59,499 nucleotides of DNA from an uncultured Bacilli bacterium (lineage in GTDB: Bacteria; Bacillota_I; Bacilli_A; RF39; UBA660). The notes beneath the pieces were generated by a model. It ran no database searches. It was not told where the DNA came from and saw only the letters and a list, made by a program, of their open reading frames with translations. Below, piece after piece: positions 8,554 to 17,959 of the stretch. How positions within the stretch are numbered: the stretch's first letter is position 1; every line of letters begins with the position of its first letter. The position numbers were made by a program, and so were the translations under genes. The stretch covers positions 1 through 59,499 of the forward strand of contig CAJTKB010000007.1 in the NCBI GenBank assembly GCA_910576925.1, written 5' to 3'.

Positions 8554-10842
8554 TTAACAATTAATACCTTTAATCATCTTTTCAGAAACTTCTTCTCTCG
8601 ATTTTGACTTCTTTTCGCTTTTTTCTTTGCCTATATCTTTCTTTTCTATTAATAGGAATATAATAGTAGCAATAAATATTGAAGAATATGTACCAGAAAT
8701 AAGTCCAATTAACATTGCTATATTAAAATTAAGTATTTCTTTGCTTCCCAAAATTATTAAAGCAACTACTGGAATAACTGTTGTAAGAGAAGTATATATA
8801 GTCCTTGTAAAAGTCTCTCTTATACTATCATTAGCAACCTGAACTAATTTATCTTTATTTAACTTTTTCTTTTCAACTTTAGATAAATTTTCTCTTATTC
8901 TATCGAACAAAACAATAGTATCATTTATTGAATAACCGATAATTGCTAATATTGCAGCAATAAACATAGAACTAACTTCAAGTCTTGCAAAACTAAACAC
9001 TGCAAATATCACTAATATATCATGAATAAGTGCTACAACTCCACCAATAGCATAACTAAACTTAAATCTTAAAGAAATATAAATAACTATTCCTACTATA
9101 GCAAGAATTACAGAAATAATTGCATTCTTTAAAAGTTCCTGTTTTACAATATTACTAACAACTCCTATATCTACTTTAGCATCATATTTATCTATAAAAT
9201 ATTTTTTTACATTTTCTATTTCTGTAGCATCCAAGACATTTTTAACAATAATATTTGTTGTAGTATTATTTATTTCAATATCACTTATATCAAGTGAAAG
9301 ATCCTTAATATCCTTTTCTATTTCATTTTTATTTAATTTTTTATCAGTAACTAAGCTAATATCGCTACCTGCCTTAAAATCAACTCCAAGATTAAAACCA
9401 CTATCTTTAATAAAGAATATTCCTCCAATAAGTATGATTATAATGGAAAAAGCAATAAATAACTTAGAAAATTTTAAGAAATCCACCTTTTTGAATGGTA
9501 CTACTCTAGCACTCTCACCACGAGATACTTCAGGTATATCTTTATCTTTTACATTAATAAATAAGTTAGTTTTATTATCAAAATAACCTGTTTTAATTAG
9601 TGATTTCAATATAGTTCTTGTAATTATAACCATTGAAAATATCGTTACAAATATTGTAATCAAAAGCATTGTAGCAAAACCTTTAACACTACTTTCTCCA
9701 AACATAAACATAATTACAGCTACAAGAAGAGTCGTGATATTACTATCAAATATAGATGATGCACTTTCATGAGTTCCCATTTTAAATGCTGTTTCCAAGC
9801 TTCTTCCTTGATATAATTCCTCTTTTATACGAGTATATGTTATTACATTAGCATCCACAGCCATTCCAATACCAAGAACAAGAGCGGCAATTCCAGGAAG
9901 AGTTAATACTCCTCCAACTAACCAAAATATAAAGAATACTAATAATGTATATAAAAGCATAGCAAATGAGAAAACAAATCCAGATAAATGATATAAAATT
10001 ACTAGTATAACCATAATAACTGCTACACCAATAATACCTGCTAAAAGAGTCTTATTTAATGTATCATCACCAAAACTTGCTGCTACTGTTTTACTTGATA
10101 TTTCTGTAAGTTTTGATGGAAGACTTCCCGAATTAATCAAATCAACTAAATTGTTAACTTCTTCTTCTGTAAAGTTTCCTTGAATTATAACATCACTAGC
10201 AAAACCTTGAGATACTGTAGCAGCACTTAAACACTTACTACCACTACTTCCACAAGAAGACTTTTCATTTTCATAGCTATCTCCTTCTTCATAATCAAGC
10301 CAAATAACTATCATATTAGAATCATAGTCTTTAACTTTATTGGTAACAGCATAAAATTTATCTTTATTTTTAACACTTAAAAGTACAGCTGGTCTACCAG
10401 ATGAATCTGTAGTAACTTTAGCTCCTCCGCTTTTCAAAACATCGCTTGTCATTAAAAGATTATTCTCTGTATCTCTAAAAGATAAAGTAGCAACAGTTGA
10501 TAATTGCTTACGTGCTTCATCCTCATCCTGTACTCCAGCAAGCTTTACTCTAATTTTATTGTCACCTTCTATTACGATTTCAGGCTCACTTACACCAAGA
10601 CTATCTATTCTCTTACTTAATGTTTTATATGTACTATTCATTTTATCACTAGTCATCTTTGAGCCATCAATTGATTTAACTTCATATAAAACTTCAAATC
10701 CTCCTTGTAAATCTAAACCAAATTTTAAATTTTTAAATAATGGGCTAAAACAAAAACAAATACCTACTGTTAAAATAACTAATAAAGTAAGTGTTCTAAT
10801 AGTTTTTCCCCTACTCTTATTCATATTTTTTTCCTCTTTCAT
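8554..10842 (-). CDS. secDF: Fused protein translocase SecDF
   Basis: This is an RND-type accessory to the SecYEG translocon that uses the proton gradient to help pull preproteins across the membrane. SecD and SecF are fused in one 762-residue chain, as in Bacillus. An N-terminal helix is followed by GLDLQGGFEVLYEV, the P1 periplasmic domain, five more SecD helices with the D1-type motif GMAVDANVI, then the SecF half (FNLGVDFKAGSDISL) and its membrane helices with IIGYSINDTIVLFDRIREN. GAGGTG precedes the ATG. The P1 domain contains a Cys-rich insert (SSCGSSGSKC), possibly a disulfide. It has its own SigA-type promoter. Confidence 0.96.
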   Translation of the reverse strand: MKEEKNMNKSRGKTIRTLTLLVILTVGICFCFSPLFKNLKFGLDLQGGFEVLYEVKSIDGSKMTSDKMNSTYKTLSKRIDSLGVSEPEIVIEGDNKIRVKLAGVQDEDEARKQLSTVATLSFRDTENNLLMTSDVLKSGGAKVTTDSSGRPAVLLSVKNKDKFYAVTNKVKDYDSNMIVIWLDYEEGDSYENEKSSCGSSGSKCLSAATVSQGFASDVIIQGNFTEEEVNNLVDLINSGSLPSKLTEISSKTVAASFGDDTLNKTLLAGIIGVAVIMVILVILYHLSGFVFSFAMLLYTLLVFFIFWLVGGVLTLPGIAALVLGIGMAVDANVITYTRIKEELYQGRSLETAFKMGTHESASSIFDSNITTLLVAVIMFMFGESSVKGFATMLLITIFVTIFSMVIITRTILKSLIKTGYFDNKTNLFINVKDKDIPEVSRGESARVVPFKKVDFLKFSKLFIAFSIIIILIGGIFFIKDSGFNLGVDFKAGSDISLVTDKKLNKNEIEKDIKDLSLDISDIEINNTTTNIIVKNVLDATEIENVKKYFIDKYDAKVDIGVVSNIVKQELLKNAIISVILAIVGIVIYISLRFKFSYAIGGVVALIHDILVIFAVFSFARLEVSSMFIAAILAIIGYSINDTIVLFDRIRENLSKVEKKKLNKDKLVQVANDSIRETFTRTIYTSLTTVIPVVALIILGSKEILNFNIAMLIGLISGTYSSIFIATIIFLLIEKKDIGKEKSEKKSKSREEVSEKMIKGINC

Positions 10843-10871
10843 TTTTACACCTCATTCACTTAACTAAAATC

Positions 10872-10900
10872 ATTATACCTAAAAATATCAAAAAAGTAAA
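10872..10900 (-). promoter_or_regulatory. SigA-type promoter of secDF
   Basis: A -10 TATAAT (10872-10877) and -35 TTTACT (10895-10900) are separated by 17 bases, about 30 bases upstream of the secDF start. Confidence 0.75.
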
Positions 10901-10955
10901 AAAAAATGCTAAAAAAGTCCCAAAAATTACGTTTTATATTAACATAGTACTCAAA

Positions 10956-13900
10956 TTAATTTACTTTAATACTTATATCTTCGTTATTATCTATTTTCCT
11001 AAATTGATTATCTATTATAGAATATAAATACATCGAAATATTTTTTTTAGTTAAAGTCTTCAAATATTTCATATATCCATTTAACTGCCTATTATAATTA
11101 TTATCTATTATACCTTTTAATTTATAATCAATAATTATAATTTCTTTATCATTTTCTATAAGTAAATCAATTATACCATGAAGTCTTTCCCCATTATCAT
11201 AATAAATAAATTCATATTCCTTATAAAAATTAAAATTCAAATTATCTTTAATAATACTACTATTTAAAAATTTTTCTATTTTTTTCTTGATAAACATATT
11301 ATCTATATTTAAAAGATTAGGCTTTTTAAAATCAATCTGTTCTAATATTTTATGAATTTTAGTTCCTAGTTCTAACAAGTCACTTTCTTCTTTAGTTATA
11401 GTATTATGTGCTTTTTTAGAAAATCTACTATCTATTACTAATTCTTTCTCAAAACGAGCCTCTTCTACTTTGATAACATCATCTGTCAACTTATCTATAC
11501 TACTAGTTTTTATTCTATATAAATAGTTTTTAGAATAATTTTTTATTTCTGTTTGAACAATATATTTATCTAACTTATACCAGATACTTTTCAAAATACT
11601 ATAAAATGAATTATAGCTTCTTCTAGTATCATAATCAACTATTTCAGAAAAACTAGATTTATCTTCTAAAACTTCTGGACATACAATAATAAGTTTTTCT
11701 TTACAACGAGTTAAAGCTACATAAAATAGACGAATACGTTCACTTATTTCTTCTACTGTATCAAACATTTTATAAAGTGTTTTTTTAATAGTATCCTTGC
11801 TTTCCTCTTCTATATCTGGAAGTATTATCCCATATTTGTTACTAAAATTAATCTTTTCTTTTTGATCCTTCATATTAAATTTATTTTCTAAATCAGCAAA
11901 ATAACAAATTGGAAACTCTAATCCCTTAGATTTATGAATACTCATAATTTTTACAGAATTATCTACATCGACACTATTGTCATATTTTATATCATATGTA
12001 TTTTCAACTACTTGATCTAAATAATCCATAAAGCTAGTTATATCCTCTTTCATAAGACAATCTATCAAATTATCCAAATATTCAATACATTTTTCATGCT
12101 TTTCTATATCAGTAGTTGTAAGTATCTTCTCATAATAATTATATTTATCTAATATTAATCTATATAAATCTTTCAAAGGTAAAACATCTATTTGTTCTTT
12201 TATACTATAAGCAATATTTACTATTTCCGTATCAGAAAACGAATTGTCAACAAATATTTTATAAATATCGTTATCACTATATCTAAATAGAAAACTTCTT
12301 GCAATCGATAAAAAACTATATCTAAATTCTTCTGAAAAATCATCATTATAGATAAATAAAACTAGTTTAAATAAATTATAGATCACTAAAAAATCATCTG
12401 TATCATTAATTTTTTCTTCACGATAGACAGTAAGAGGAATATTCATATATTCAAATATCTTTTTATATAAATCAAAGTTTTTCTTTTTATCAAGCAAAAT
12501 TACAAAATCATCAAAATTAGCTTTTCTAATTATCTTCTTATTCTTATCAAATATTAAATATCCATCATCTATTTTTTTCTTAATATCTTCTGCTATTATA
12601 AAAGCCTCTTGTTCAGTATGAGTTTTATCCTTTTCTTCTTTATAAGTATTAATTACTAAATTATAATCTTGATTAGTTTTTCCTTCTTTATTATAACTAT
12701 CATTCCCAAAAATAGCTTTATGGTCTTTCCTATAATCAGCTCCTCCAATATAATCATCCATAATGTTTTCAAAAAGCATATTTATATTATAAATAACTTC
12801 TTCTCTACTTCTAAAATTTCTTACTAAATCTATTTTTCTACCTTTAGTTTTGTCTTTATTGTATGTATCATATTTTTCTTTAAAAATATATGGATTAGCA
12901 TTTCTAAAACGATAAATTGATTGTTTTATATCACCAACCATATAAACATTATTATTACTAATAAATGAAATAAAAAGTTCTTGATTATCACTAGTATCCT
13001 GATATTCATCTATTAGTATTTCTTCAAATGAATTTTTAATATCTTCTCTAACACTTTTATTTTCTTTTACTAATTTAATTGCTAAATGACTAATATCATT
13101 AAAATCATACAACTCTTCTGCCCTTTTATAGTCTCTATTTTTTATATCAAGACTCATTAATATTTCCACTAATATAGAAGTATCATCATAAGTTTTTTTT
13201 ATTTCATTTAACATCTCATCTTCAGTATCATAAGAGCATAATTTGATAAGTTCATTTTTTGATTGTTTTAAATTTTCATTTACTTTTTTAGCCTCATCAG
13301 AATAGCCATTTGAGCGCGGAAGAGATAAAGTTTTTATATTTTTTGAAATGTCTTCATACGTCTTACTATTAACTAAAGATGTTGTACTATCTACTAAATT
13401 ATTAAGCTTATTATCTTCTAAATAAGAAGAAAGTTCTTCTATTAAATCTTTAAATCTAGCAAATTCCTTAAAAACATTTTCTTGATATTCTAGAACAAGA
13501 GATGTTAAAGTTTTTTCACTATAATATGTATCCATATAATCTTCTAAAAATTCATATCTATCATATTTAAGATCTAACTTATCAGAAAGTTTTATTATTA
13601 AATCTTTAAGTTCTCTATCATCTTTTAAAGAAAATTTACAAACCAAGTTTTTAAATTTTTCAAGTCCTTCTTTATAATACTCATCCATTATTTCATCAAG
13701 TAAATCCCTTTTAATAATATTTAATAATACAGTATCACTTATTTTAATATCTCTATTTATCCCTAAAATATAATGATACTTCTTTACAACTGATAAGCTA
13801 TAGCTATCGAATGTTGTTATATATGCTCCATCTATTAATTGAGCTTCACTATCTAGATTATTTTCTATAAGCTTGTCCTTAATTCTATCTTTCATTTCTT

Positions 13901-14084
13901 TAGCTGCTGCTTTAGTAAAAGTTAAGACTAATAATTCATTTATATGAGTACCTTCTTTTACTTTTCTTAAAACTCTTTCAGAAAGTACAGCAGTCTTTCC
14001 ACTTCCAGCTCCAGCTGATACTATAACATTACTACCTTCTATATTAATTGCTTCTTCCTGTTCGACAGTCCACTTACTCGCCAC
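10956..14084 (-). CDS. addA: ATP-dependent helicase/nuclease subunit A
   Basis: AddA is the UvrD-like SF1 helicase and PD-(D/E)xK nuclease subunit of AddAB, which resects double-strand breaks for RecA-dependent repair. The Walker A site is VSAGAGSGKTAVLSERV near the N-terminus; motif II is LIDEYQDTSDNQ, motif III GDIKQSIYRFR, and motif VI RIRLFYVALTRCKEKL. The C-terminal nuclease has GIIDLLIENDKEIIIIDYKLK. The 1042-residue length is a little below the roughly 1200 typical of Bacillus. Start is the GTG at 14084 behind GGAGGGG, and the start overlaps the end of addB by 11 bases, so the two are translationally coupled. Confidence 0.95.
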   Translation of the reverse strand: MASKWTVEQEEAINIEGSNVIVSAGAGSGKTAVLSERVLRKVKEGTHINELLVLTFTKAAAKEMKDRIKDKLIENNLDSEAQLIDGAYITTFDSYSLSVVKKYHYILGINRDIKISDTVLLNIIKRDLLDEIMDEYYKEGLEKFKNLVCKFSLKDDRELKDLIIKLSDKLDLKYDRYEFLEDYMDTYYSEKTLTSLVLEYQENVFKEFARFKDLIEELSSYLEDNKLNNLVDSTTSLVNSKTYEDISKNIKTLSLPRSNGYSDEAKKVNENLKQSKNELIKLCSYDTEDEMLNEIKKTYDDTSILVEILMSLDIKNRDYKRAEELYDFNDISHLAIKLVKENKSVREDIKNSFEEILIDEYQDTSDNQELFISFISNNNVYMVGDIKQSIYRFRNANPYIFKEKYDTYNKDKTKGRKIDLVRNFRSREEVIYNINMLFENIMDDYIGGADYRKDHKAIFGNDSYNKEGKTNQDYNLVINTYKEEKDKTHTEQEAFIIAEDIKKKIDDGYLIFDKNKKIIRKANFDDFVILLDKKKNFDLYKKIFEYMNIPLTVYREEKINDTDDFLVIYNLFKLVLFIYNDDFSEEFRYSFLSIARSFLFRYSDNDIYKIFVDNSFSDTEIVNIAYSIKEQIDVLPLKDLYRLILDKYNYYEKILTTTDIEKHEKCIEYLDNLIDCLMKEDITSFMDYLDQVVENTYDIKYDNSVDVDNSVKIMSIHKSKGLEFPICYFADLENKFNMKDQKEKINFSNKYGIILPDIEEESKDTIKKTLYKMFDTVEEISERIRLFYVALTRCKEKLIIVCPEVLEDKSSFSEIVDYDTRRSYNSFYSILKSIWYKLDKYIVQTEIKNYSKNYLYRIKTSSIDKLTDDVIKVEEARFEKELVIDSRFSKKAHNTITKEESDLLELGTKIHKILEQIDFKKPNLLNIDNMFIKKKIEKFLNSSIIKDNLNFNFYKEYEFIYYDNGERLHGIIDLLIENDKEIIIIDYKLKGIIDNNYNRQLNGYMKYLKTLTKKNISMYLYSIIDNQFRKIDNNEDISIKVN

Positions 14085-16398
14085 AATAATCCCCTCCTAA
14101 AAAGCTCAAATCTTCTTGTTTTTCTAAATTTATATAATCTTCTTCCGTTCTATAACATAAGTCTTTATATTTACAATAAGTACAACTTACATCATTAAAG
14201 TTTATTTTTTTAGGATTTATTTTAAAATCTCCATTTAATATATCATTTAAAGTTTTATAAATAATTTTTTCAGTATAATCTATAATATCTTTCTCTTCTT
14301 CTCTAGTCAAAAGTTTAGTATATTTATAAAAACCATTAGAACCAACTTTCATACCACGAATCATCTTGCTAGATATATACTCTTTATCAAATGATTCTAA
14401 AACTTCTTCATCATCAGTCGAATATCCAACAAGCTTCATTTCATCCCTTATCTTATCAAAATAGTCTTTTTTATCATCTTTTCTAACACTTCCAACTAAA
14501 ACTTTTTGAAAATACATTCCAGCAAGTTTAGGATTTTTAAATACTTTTCCCTTTTCTATTAAATATAAATATGTTGCAAGTTGCATACCAAGTCCATATT
14601 TCATATTACAAAGATTAGCATCATATCCTCCAGTCTTATAATCTACTATGGCATAATTATCATTTTTATAGATAATCTTATCTATTTTGCCCGAGAAATA
14701 AGCTGGCTTTTTACTACATTCTAAGAAAATAGAAATATTTTTTTCACAAAAACTATCTTTAAATGTAGAATACATTTTTTGTTCCTTAATCACTTCAATA
14801 GCATCTTTCAAATTTCTTTTTAATTTTTCTAAAAAAAATTCTTCCTTTATTTGCAAACATTTATCATTCAAATACTCAGTCCAAACATCTTCAAAAGAAA
14901 AATCAGGAAACTCACTTTTTTCCAAAATATAATGAAATAAATTACCAATAAGCGTTTTAAAGTTTTCCTGAAAAGGATCCAATTTTAAAATATAATTAAC
15001 ATAATATTTAAATTTACATTCATTATAAGAATTCATACTAGTATATGATAGCCCTATCTTATTGAGAGAATTTAAGAATATACTATCATCTATTTTAGTG
15101 AAAATATTACTATAAGAATCATATGTTAGTTCATTTTTATAAGTTTTATACAAAGCTTTTAAATACTCATTTTCTTCACCATATTTATAATAATTATCCA
15201 AATATATTGATAATAGTCTTTTATTATATTTATTAGAATAATTGTAATTATCTTTTTTATATTTATAAACCTTCATATTATACTCTTTAATTAGACTACT
15301 TGGATAAAACTTATCTTTAAAACTAGTTAGTTTATAACTAATAGTCAAATTCTTAATATTTGTTAAATAAGCAATTACTACTTCCTTTTCACGGATATTT
15401 TTATATGATGTAGAATACATTTCTACTTCTTTCTTTTCAATATCTGTTAGATAATCTTCATCTTTATACATTATTGGAAGTGCTAAATCATTAAAATTAA
15501 CGACAAATACATATTCATCGTCTAAAAAATCTCTATCAAATAAACCACAAGTTTGAATACATTCACTATAACTATCATAATCTATATAAGTATTTTTTAG
15601 CTCCTCTAATAGAAATTCATCATAATAGTTAGAATTTTCTATATCAACTAATTTATTTTTTATATCAATTATCTTATTTACAATAGATTCATTATTAGAA
15701 GTTACTTCAGGAATAGTTTTATTATTTAAATACTTTTTCACAATCACAGTAGATAAAATACTATTTTTAGCATCAGTATTAATTGAAATACCAAGACATT
15801 TACTATATCTATCAAGATTATATAAATATTCATCACTAATATTTACTATAAATATTTTATTAAGAGAAACACCACTTTTATATAATTTTATAATATTTTC
15901 AAAAACAAAATCAATTTCATCAAGAACACTGTTAGCCTCTGTCACAAATAATTCTTTATCTACTACATTTTTATTTATAATCTCAGCACCCATACCATTG
16001 AAAATATCAATTATATATTTTTCAAGTTTTGGATAGTTTATTATTTTTATATTTTTACGTTTTAGATATTCTTTAAAATTATAATTAAACTCTAATAAAT
16101 GATTATCTATAAGATCTTTTTTCATTTTCTGTAAAAATAATAACTTTTTACTATTATATTTTTTATTTATATCTATACTATATAAATTTTCTAAATATAT
16201 TTTACTAATATTTATATTAGTATTATAATTATCCATTATATAAGAAATAGTTCTATTATCATAACTATAAAAATAATTACTAATAAATTCATTAATATCC
16301 ATAAGTTTAATATTAACAAGTTTTTTACTGTTATTAACTTTTTCTAATATATTAATTTTTGTACTATTTGGACATATAATTAACAATTCGTCTTGCAT
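14074..16398 (-). CDS. addB: Short AddB-like nuclease subunit with iron-sulfur cysteines
   Basis: This is the partner subunit of AddA. The C-terminal half keeps the PD-(D/E)xK nuclease core (GKIDKIIYKNDNYAIVDYKTGG) and the four-cysteine Fe-S staple: one Cys in SYNECKFKYY before the nuclease, then C739-x2-C742-x5-C748 near the end. The N-terminal half has no Walker A motif, and the whole protein is 774 residues against about 1150 for Bacillus AddB, so the inactive-helicase/Chi-recognition part is heavily trimmed. AGGTGAT precedes the ATG. Its end overlaps addA. By position and nuclease signature it is AddB; a generic PD-(D/E)xK family protein is the fallback name. Confidence 0.85.
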   Translation of the reverse strand: MQDELLIICPNSTKINILEKVNNSKKLVNIKLMDINEFISNYFYSYDNRTISYIMDNYNTNINISKIYLENLYSIDINKKYNSKKLLFLQKMKKDLIDNHLLEFNYNFKEYLKRKNIKIINYPKLEKYIIDIFNGMGAEIINKNVVDKELFVTEANSVLDEIDFVFENIIKLYKSGVSLNKIFIVNISDEYLYNLDRYSKCLGISINTDAKNSILSTVIVKKYLNNKTIPEVTSNNESIVNKIIDIKNKLVDIENSNYYDEFLLEELKNTYIDYDSYSECIQTCGLFDRDFLDDEYVFVVNFNDLALPIMYKDEDYLTDIEKKEVEMYSTSYKNIREKEVVIAYLTNIKNLTISYKLTSFKDKFYPSSLIKEYNMKVYKYKKDNYNYSNKYNKRLLSIYLDNYYKYGEENEYLKALYKTYKNELTYDSYSNIFTKIDDSIFLNSLNKIGLSYTSMNSYNECKFKYYVNYILKLDPFQENFKTLIGNLFHYILEKSEFPDFSFEDVWTEYLNDKCLQIKEEFFLEKLKRNLKDAIEVIKEQKMYSTFKDSFCEKNISIFLECSKKPAYFSGKIDKIIYKNDNYAIVDYKTGGYDANLCNMKYGLGMQLATYLYLIEKGKVFKNPKLAGMYFQKVLVGSVRKDDKKDYFDKIRDEMKLVGYSTDDEEVLESFDKEYISSKMIRGMKVGSNGFYKYTKLLTREEEKDIIDYTEKIIYKTLNDILNGDFKINPKKINFNDVSCTYCKYKDLCYRTEEDYINLEKQEDLSFLGGDYCGE

Positions 16399-16433
16399 AT
16401 TATCACCTATAAATAATATATCATTTTTTCTAA

Positions 16434-16460
16434 AAACAAAAAAGAAGAATTATTCTTCTT
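16434..16460 (-). terminator. Intrinsic terminator with the rpmF stop codon in its loop
   Basis: On the minus strand AGAAGAA and TTCTTCT pair around TAA, followed by TTTTTTG and more T. The three-base loop is the rpmF stop codon itself. Confidence 0.88.
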
Positions 16461-16683
16461 CATTCTTTCTTGCTCTTTTTTCTTCTCTTGTCTCAACTAC
16501 TTTAGTACTTTTATAGTTACCACATTTTGCACAAACTCTATGTGGTTTAATTACTTCACCACAATTTGGACATTTTGTAACACCAGGAAGTTCCATAGCA
16601 TTATGTGCTCTTCTCATTCTTTTTCTTGTTTTTGAAACTTTACGGAATGGTACAGCAAATAATTGAATATTTAAAGTCATCAT
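16450..16683 (-). CDS. rpmF: 50S ribosomal protein L32 with a Prp-type N-terminal extension
   Basis: L32 is a small zinc-ribbon protein of the large ribosomal subunit. The body is typical: AVPFRKVSKTRKRMRRAH, then CPNCG and CAKCG supplying four zinc-binding cysteines. Ordinary L32 begins Met-Ala-Val-Pro-Phe-Arg. Here the ATG at 16683 (AGGAG seven bases upstream) adds MMTLNIQLF directly before AVPF. LNIQLFA matches the motif that the protease Prp cuts on ribosomal protein L27 in Bacillota, and cutting before Ala would give the usual L32 end. Processing is inference. The gene is coupled to yceD upstream, the usual partner, and ends in its own terminator. Confidence 0.96.
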   Translation of the reverse strand: MMTLNIQLFAVPFRKVSKTRKRMRRAHNAMELPGVTKCPNCGEVIKPHRVCAKCGNYKSTKVVETREEKRARKNEEE

Positions 16684-16687
16684 TTTA

Positions 16688-17164
16688 TCACTCCTCTCCA
16701 TACTCTTTTAATATTTCATTAAAAGGATTATTTTTATGAGTATCTTCATCACTCACTAATTTCCATCCATCACCTTGAAATTTACTAAAATCTTCAACTG
16801 TAGTAAATTTTAGGGGAACCTCTAATACAATATTCTCCCACAAAAGTTCTAAAATATCAATAGTATTTGGACAATTTCCCAAAATTTCTGTTAAAGAATC
16901 TTCTATTTTGAAGGAAAATGGATAATTAACTTCTTCATTACTAATAGAATCCAATAATACCATTTCACCATTTACATCTAAATTAACTATATCATCATCT
17001 TCAGTACTTCTCTTTATATAACCTGCTACATGTATAAAATTAAATCCTTGTATATCTGTATTCTCATAAAAATCTTTTTCGAATACAATATCTTCATCTA
17101 TAACAACACTTTCTATAGTATTACTATGAAGAAGACTTAAATCTATAATTTTATTCACTATCAT
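16688..17164 (-). CDS. yceD: YceD/DUF177 family protein
   Basis: This is a DUF177 protein, the conserved neighbour of rpmF in most bacteria; the family is linked to 23S rRNA accumulation, and the biochemical role is not firmly known. The core shows FNFIHVAGYIKRS, VNLDVNGEMVLLDSIS and the acidic C-terminus usual for the family. The hydrophobic residues of a longer upstream reading are probably not translated, because the promoter -10 box at 17175-17180 lies in that stretch. Start is the ATG at 17164 or the GTG at 17158; GGTG lies immediately upstream. The stop codon overlaps the rpmF ribosome-binding site, so the two genes are coupled. Confidence 0.87.
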   Translation of the reverse strand: MIVNKIIDLSLLHSNTIESVVIDEDIVFEKDFYENTDIQGFNFIHVAGYIKRSTEDDDIVNLDVNGEMVLLDSISNEEVNYPFSFKIEDSLTEILGNCPNTIDILELLWENIVLEVPLKFTTVEDFSKFQGDGWKLVSDEDTHKNNPFNEILKEYGEE

Positions 17165-17174
17165 CACCAATATA

Positions 17175-17203
17175 ATTATATAAAAAAAGAAAAGTAAAAT
17201 CAA
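17175..17203 (-). promoter_or_regulatory. SigA-type promoter of yceD-rpmF
   Basis: TTGATT (17198-17203) and TATAAT (17175-17180) are separated by 17 bases. Transcription should begin near 17168, only a few bases before the start codon, so the mRNA leader is very short. Confidence 0.75.
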
Positions 17204-17230
17204 TAAATTAAACTCTAATAAAAGTCAAAT

Positions 17231-17959
17231 CTAAATTTTAATTAACTTTGCCTTATCATTATTTTTTTTATATATTAACGCCTCATCCAGAAAATAATTC
17301 ATTATTTTTCTAGCATTTTCATCATAATCAATCATTTTTTCTGGATGCCATTGAACACCTAAAACAAATCTCTTTTCTCTCATTTCAAGAGACTCAATAA
17401 CACCATCTTCTGATTTTGCAACAACATCAAATAGTTTATTTTCAAATGCTTGCATCTTATGATAACTATTTACATTAATCTCACTTTTCCCAACAATCTT
17501 ATATAAAAGGGAATTCTTTTCGATAGTTACTTTATGACAGTATTTTTTATCAAGATCGCAATGAACTATGTTTGAATTTATTTTTTCAATTTTAAAGTCT
17601 TTCTTATAATTAGACATAATTTGCATACCTAAACAGACCCCAAGAACTGGCATATTCTTTTTTAAAGCTAAATCTAAAACAAATAAATCATATTTTGAAT
17701 ATTTTATTCCTCCTGGCAAGAACAAACCATCACACATATTTAACCAATAACTAATACTATCAAAATCACTATCATTTATTTCAGAAAAATCATTCCATCT
17801 TGTTTTAAAATAATCTATATCTTTAGGTGGGCATAAAAGTAGAGGCTCTCCCCCAGATCTTATAATAGCACGTCTAACTCCATCATAAACATATTGAATT
17901 GATCGATTATCATCAAGTTCATCAGAGCGCATCATAATACCAATAATAGGCTTTTTCAT
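17231..17959 (-). CDS. Class I glutamine amidotransferase-like hydrolase (peptidase C26)
   Basis: A 242-residue protein of the gamma-glutamyl-gamma-aminobutyrate hydrolase (PuuD-like, C26) family, which splits gamma-glutamyl amide bonds in the cytosol. Visible are the N-terminal KPIIGIMMRS, LLCPPKD, GLFLPGG, the nucleophile elbow GVCLGMQIM with the catalytic Cys, and GVQWHPEKM with the catalytic His and Glu. All triad members are present. The start ATG overlaps the stop of glyS (TAATG), so it is read from the glyS transcript. The true substrate is not evident; no putrescine pathway genes are nearby. Confidence 0.87.
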   Translation of the reverse strand: MKKPIIGIMMRSDELDDNRSIQYVYDGVRRAIIRSGGEPLLLCPPKDIDYFKTRWNDFSEINDSDFDSISYWLNMCDGLFLPGGIKYSKYDLFVLDLALKKNMPVLGVCLGMQIMSNYKKDFKIEKINSNIVHCDLDKKYCHKVTIEKNSLLYKIVGKSEINVNSYHKMQAFENKLFDVVAKSEDGVIESLEMREKRFVLGVQWHPEKMIDYDENARKIMNYFLDEALIYKKNNDKAKLIKI

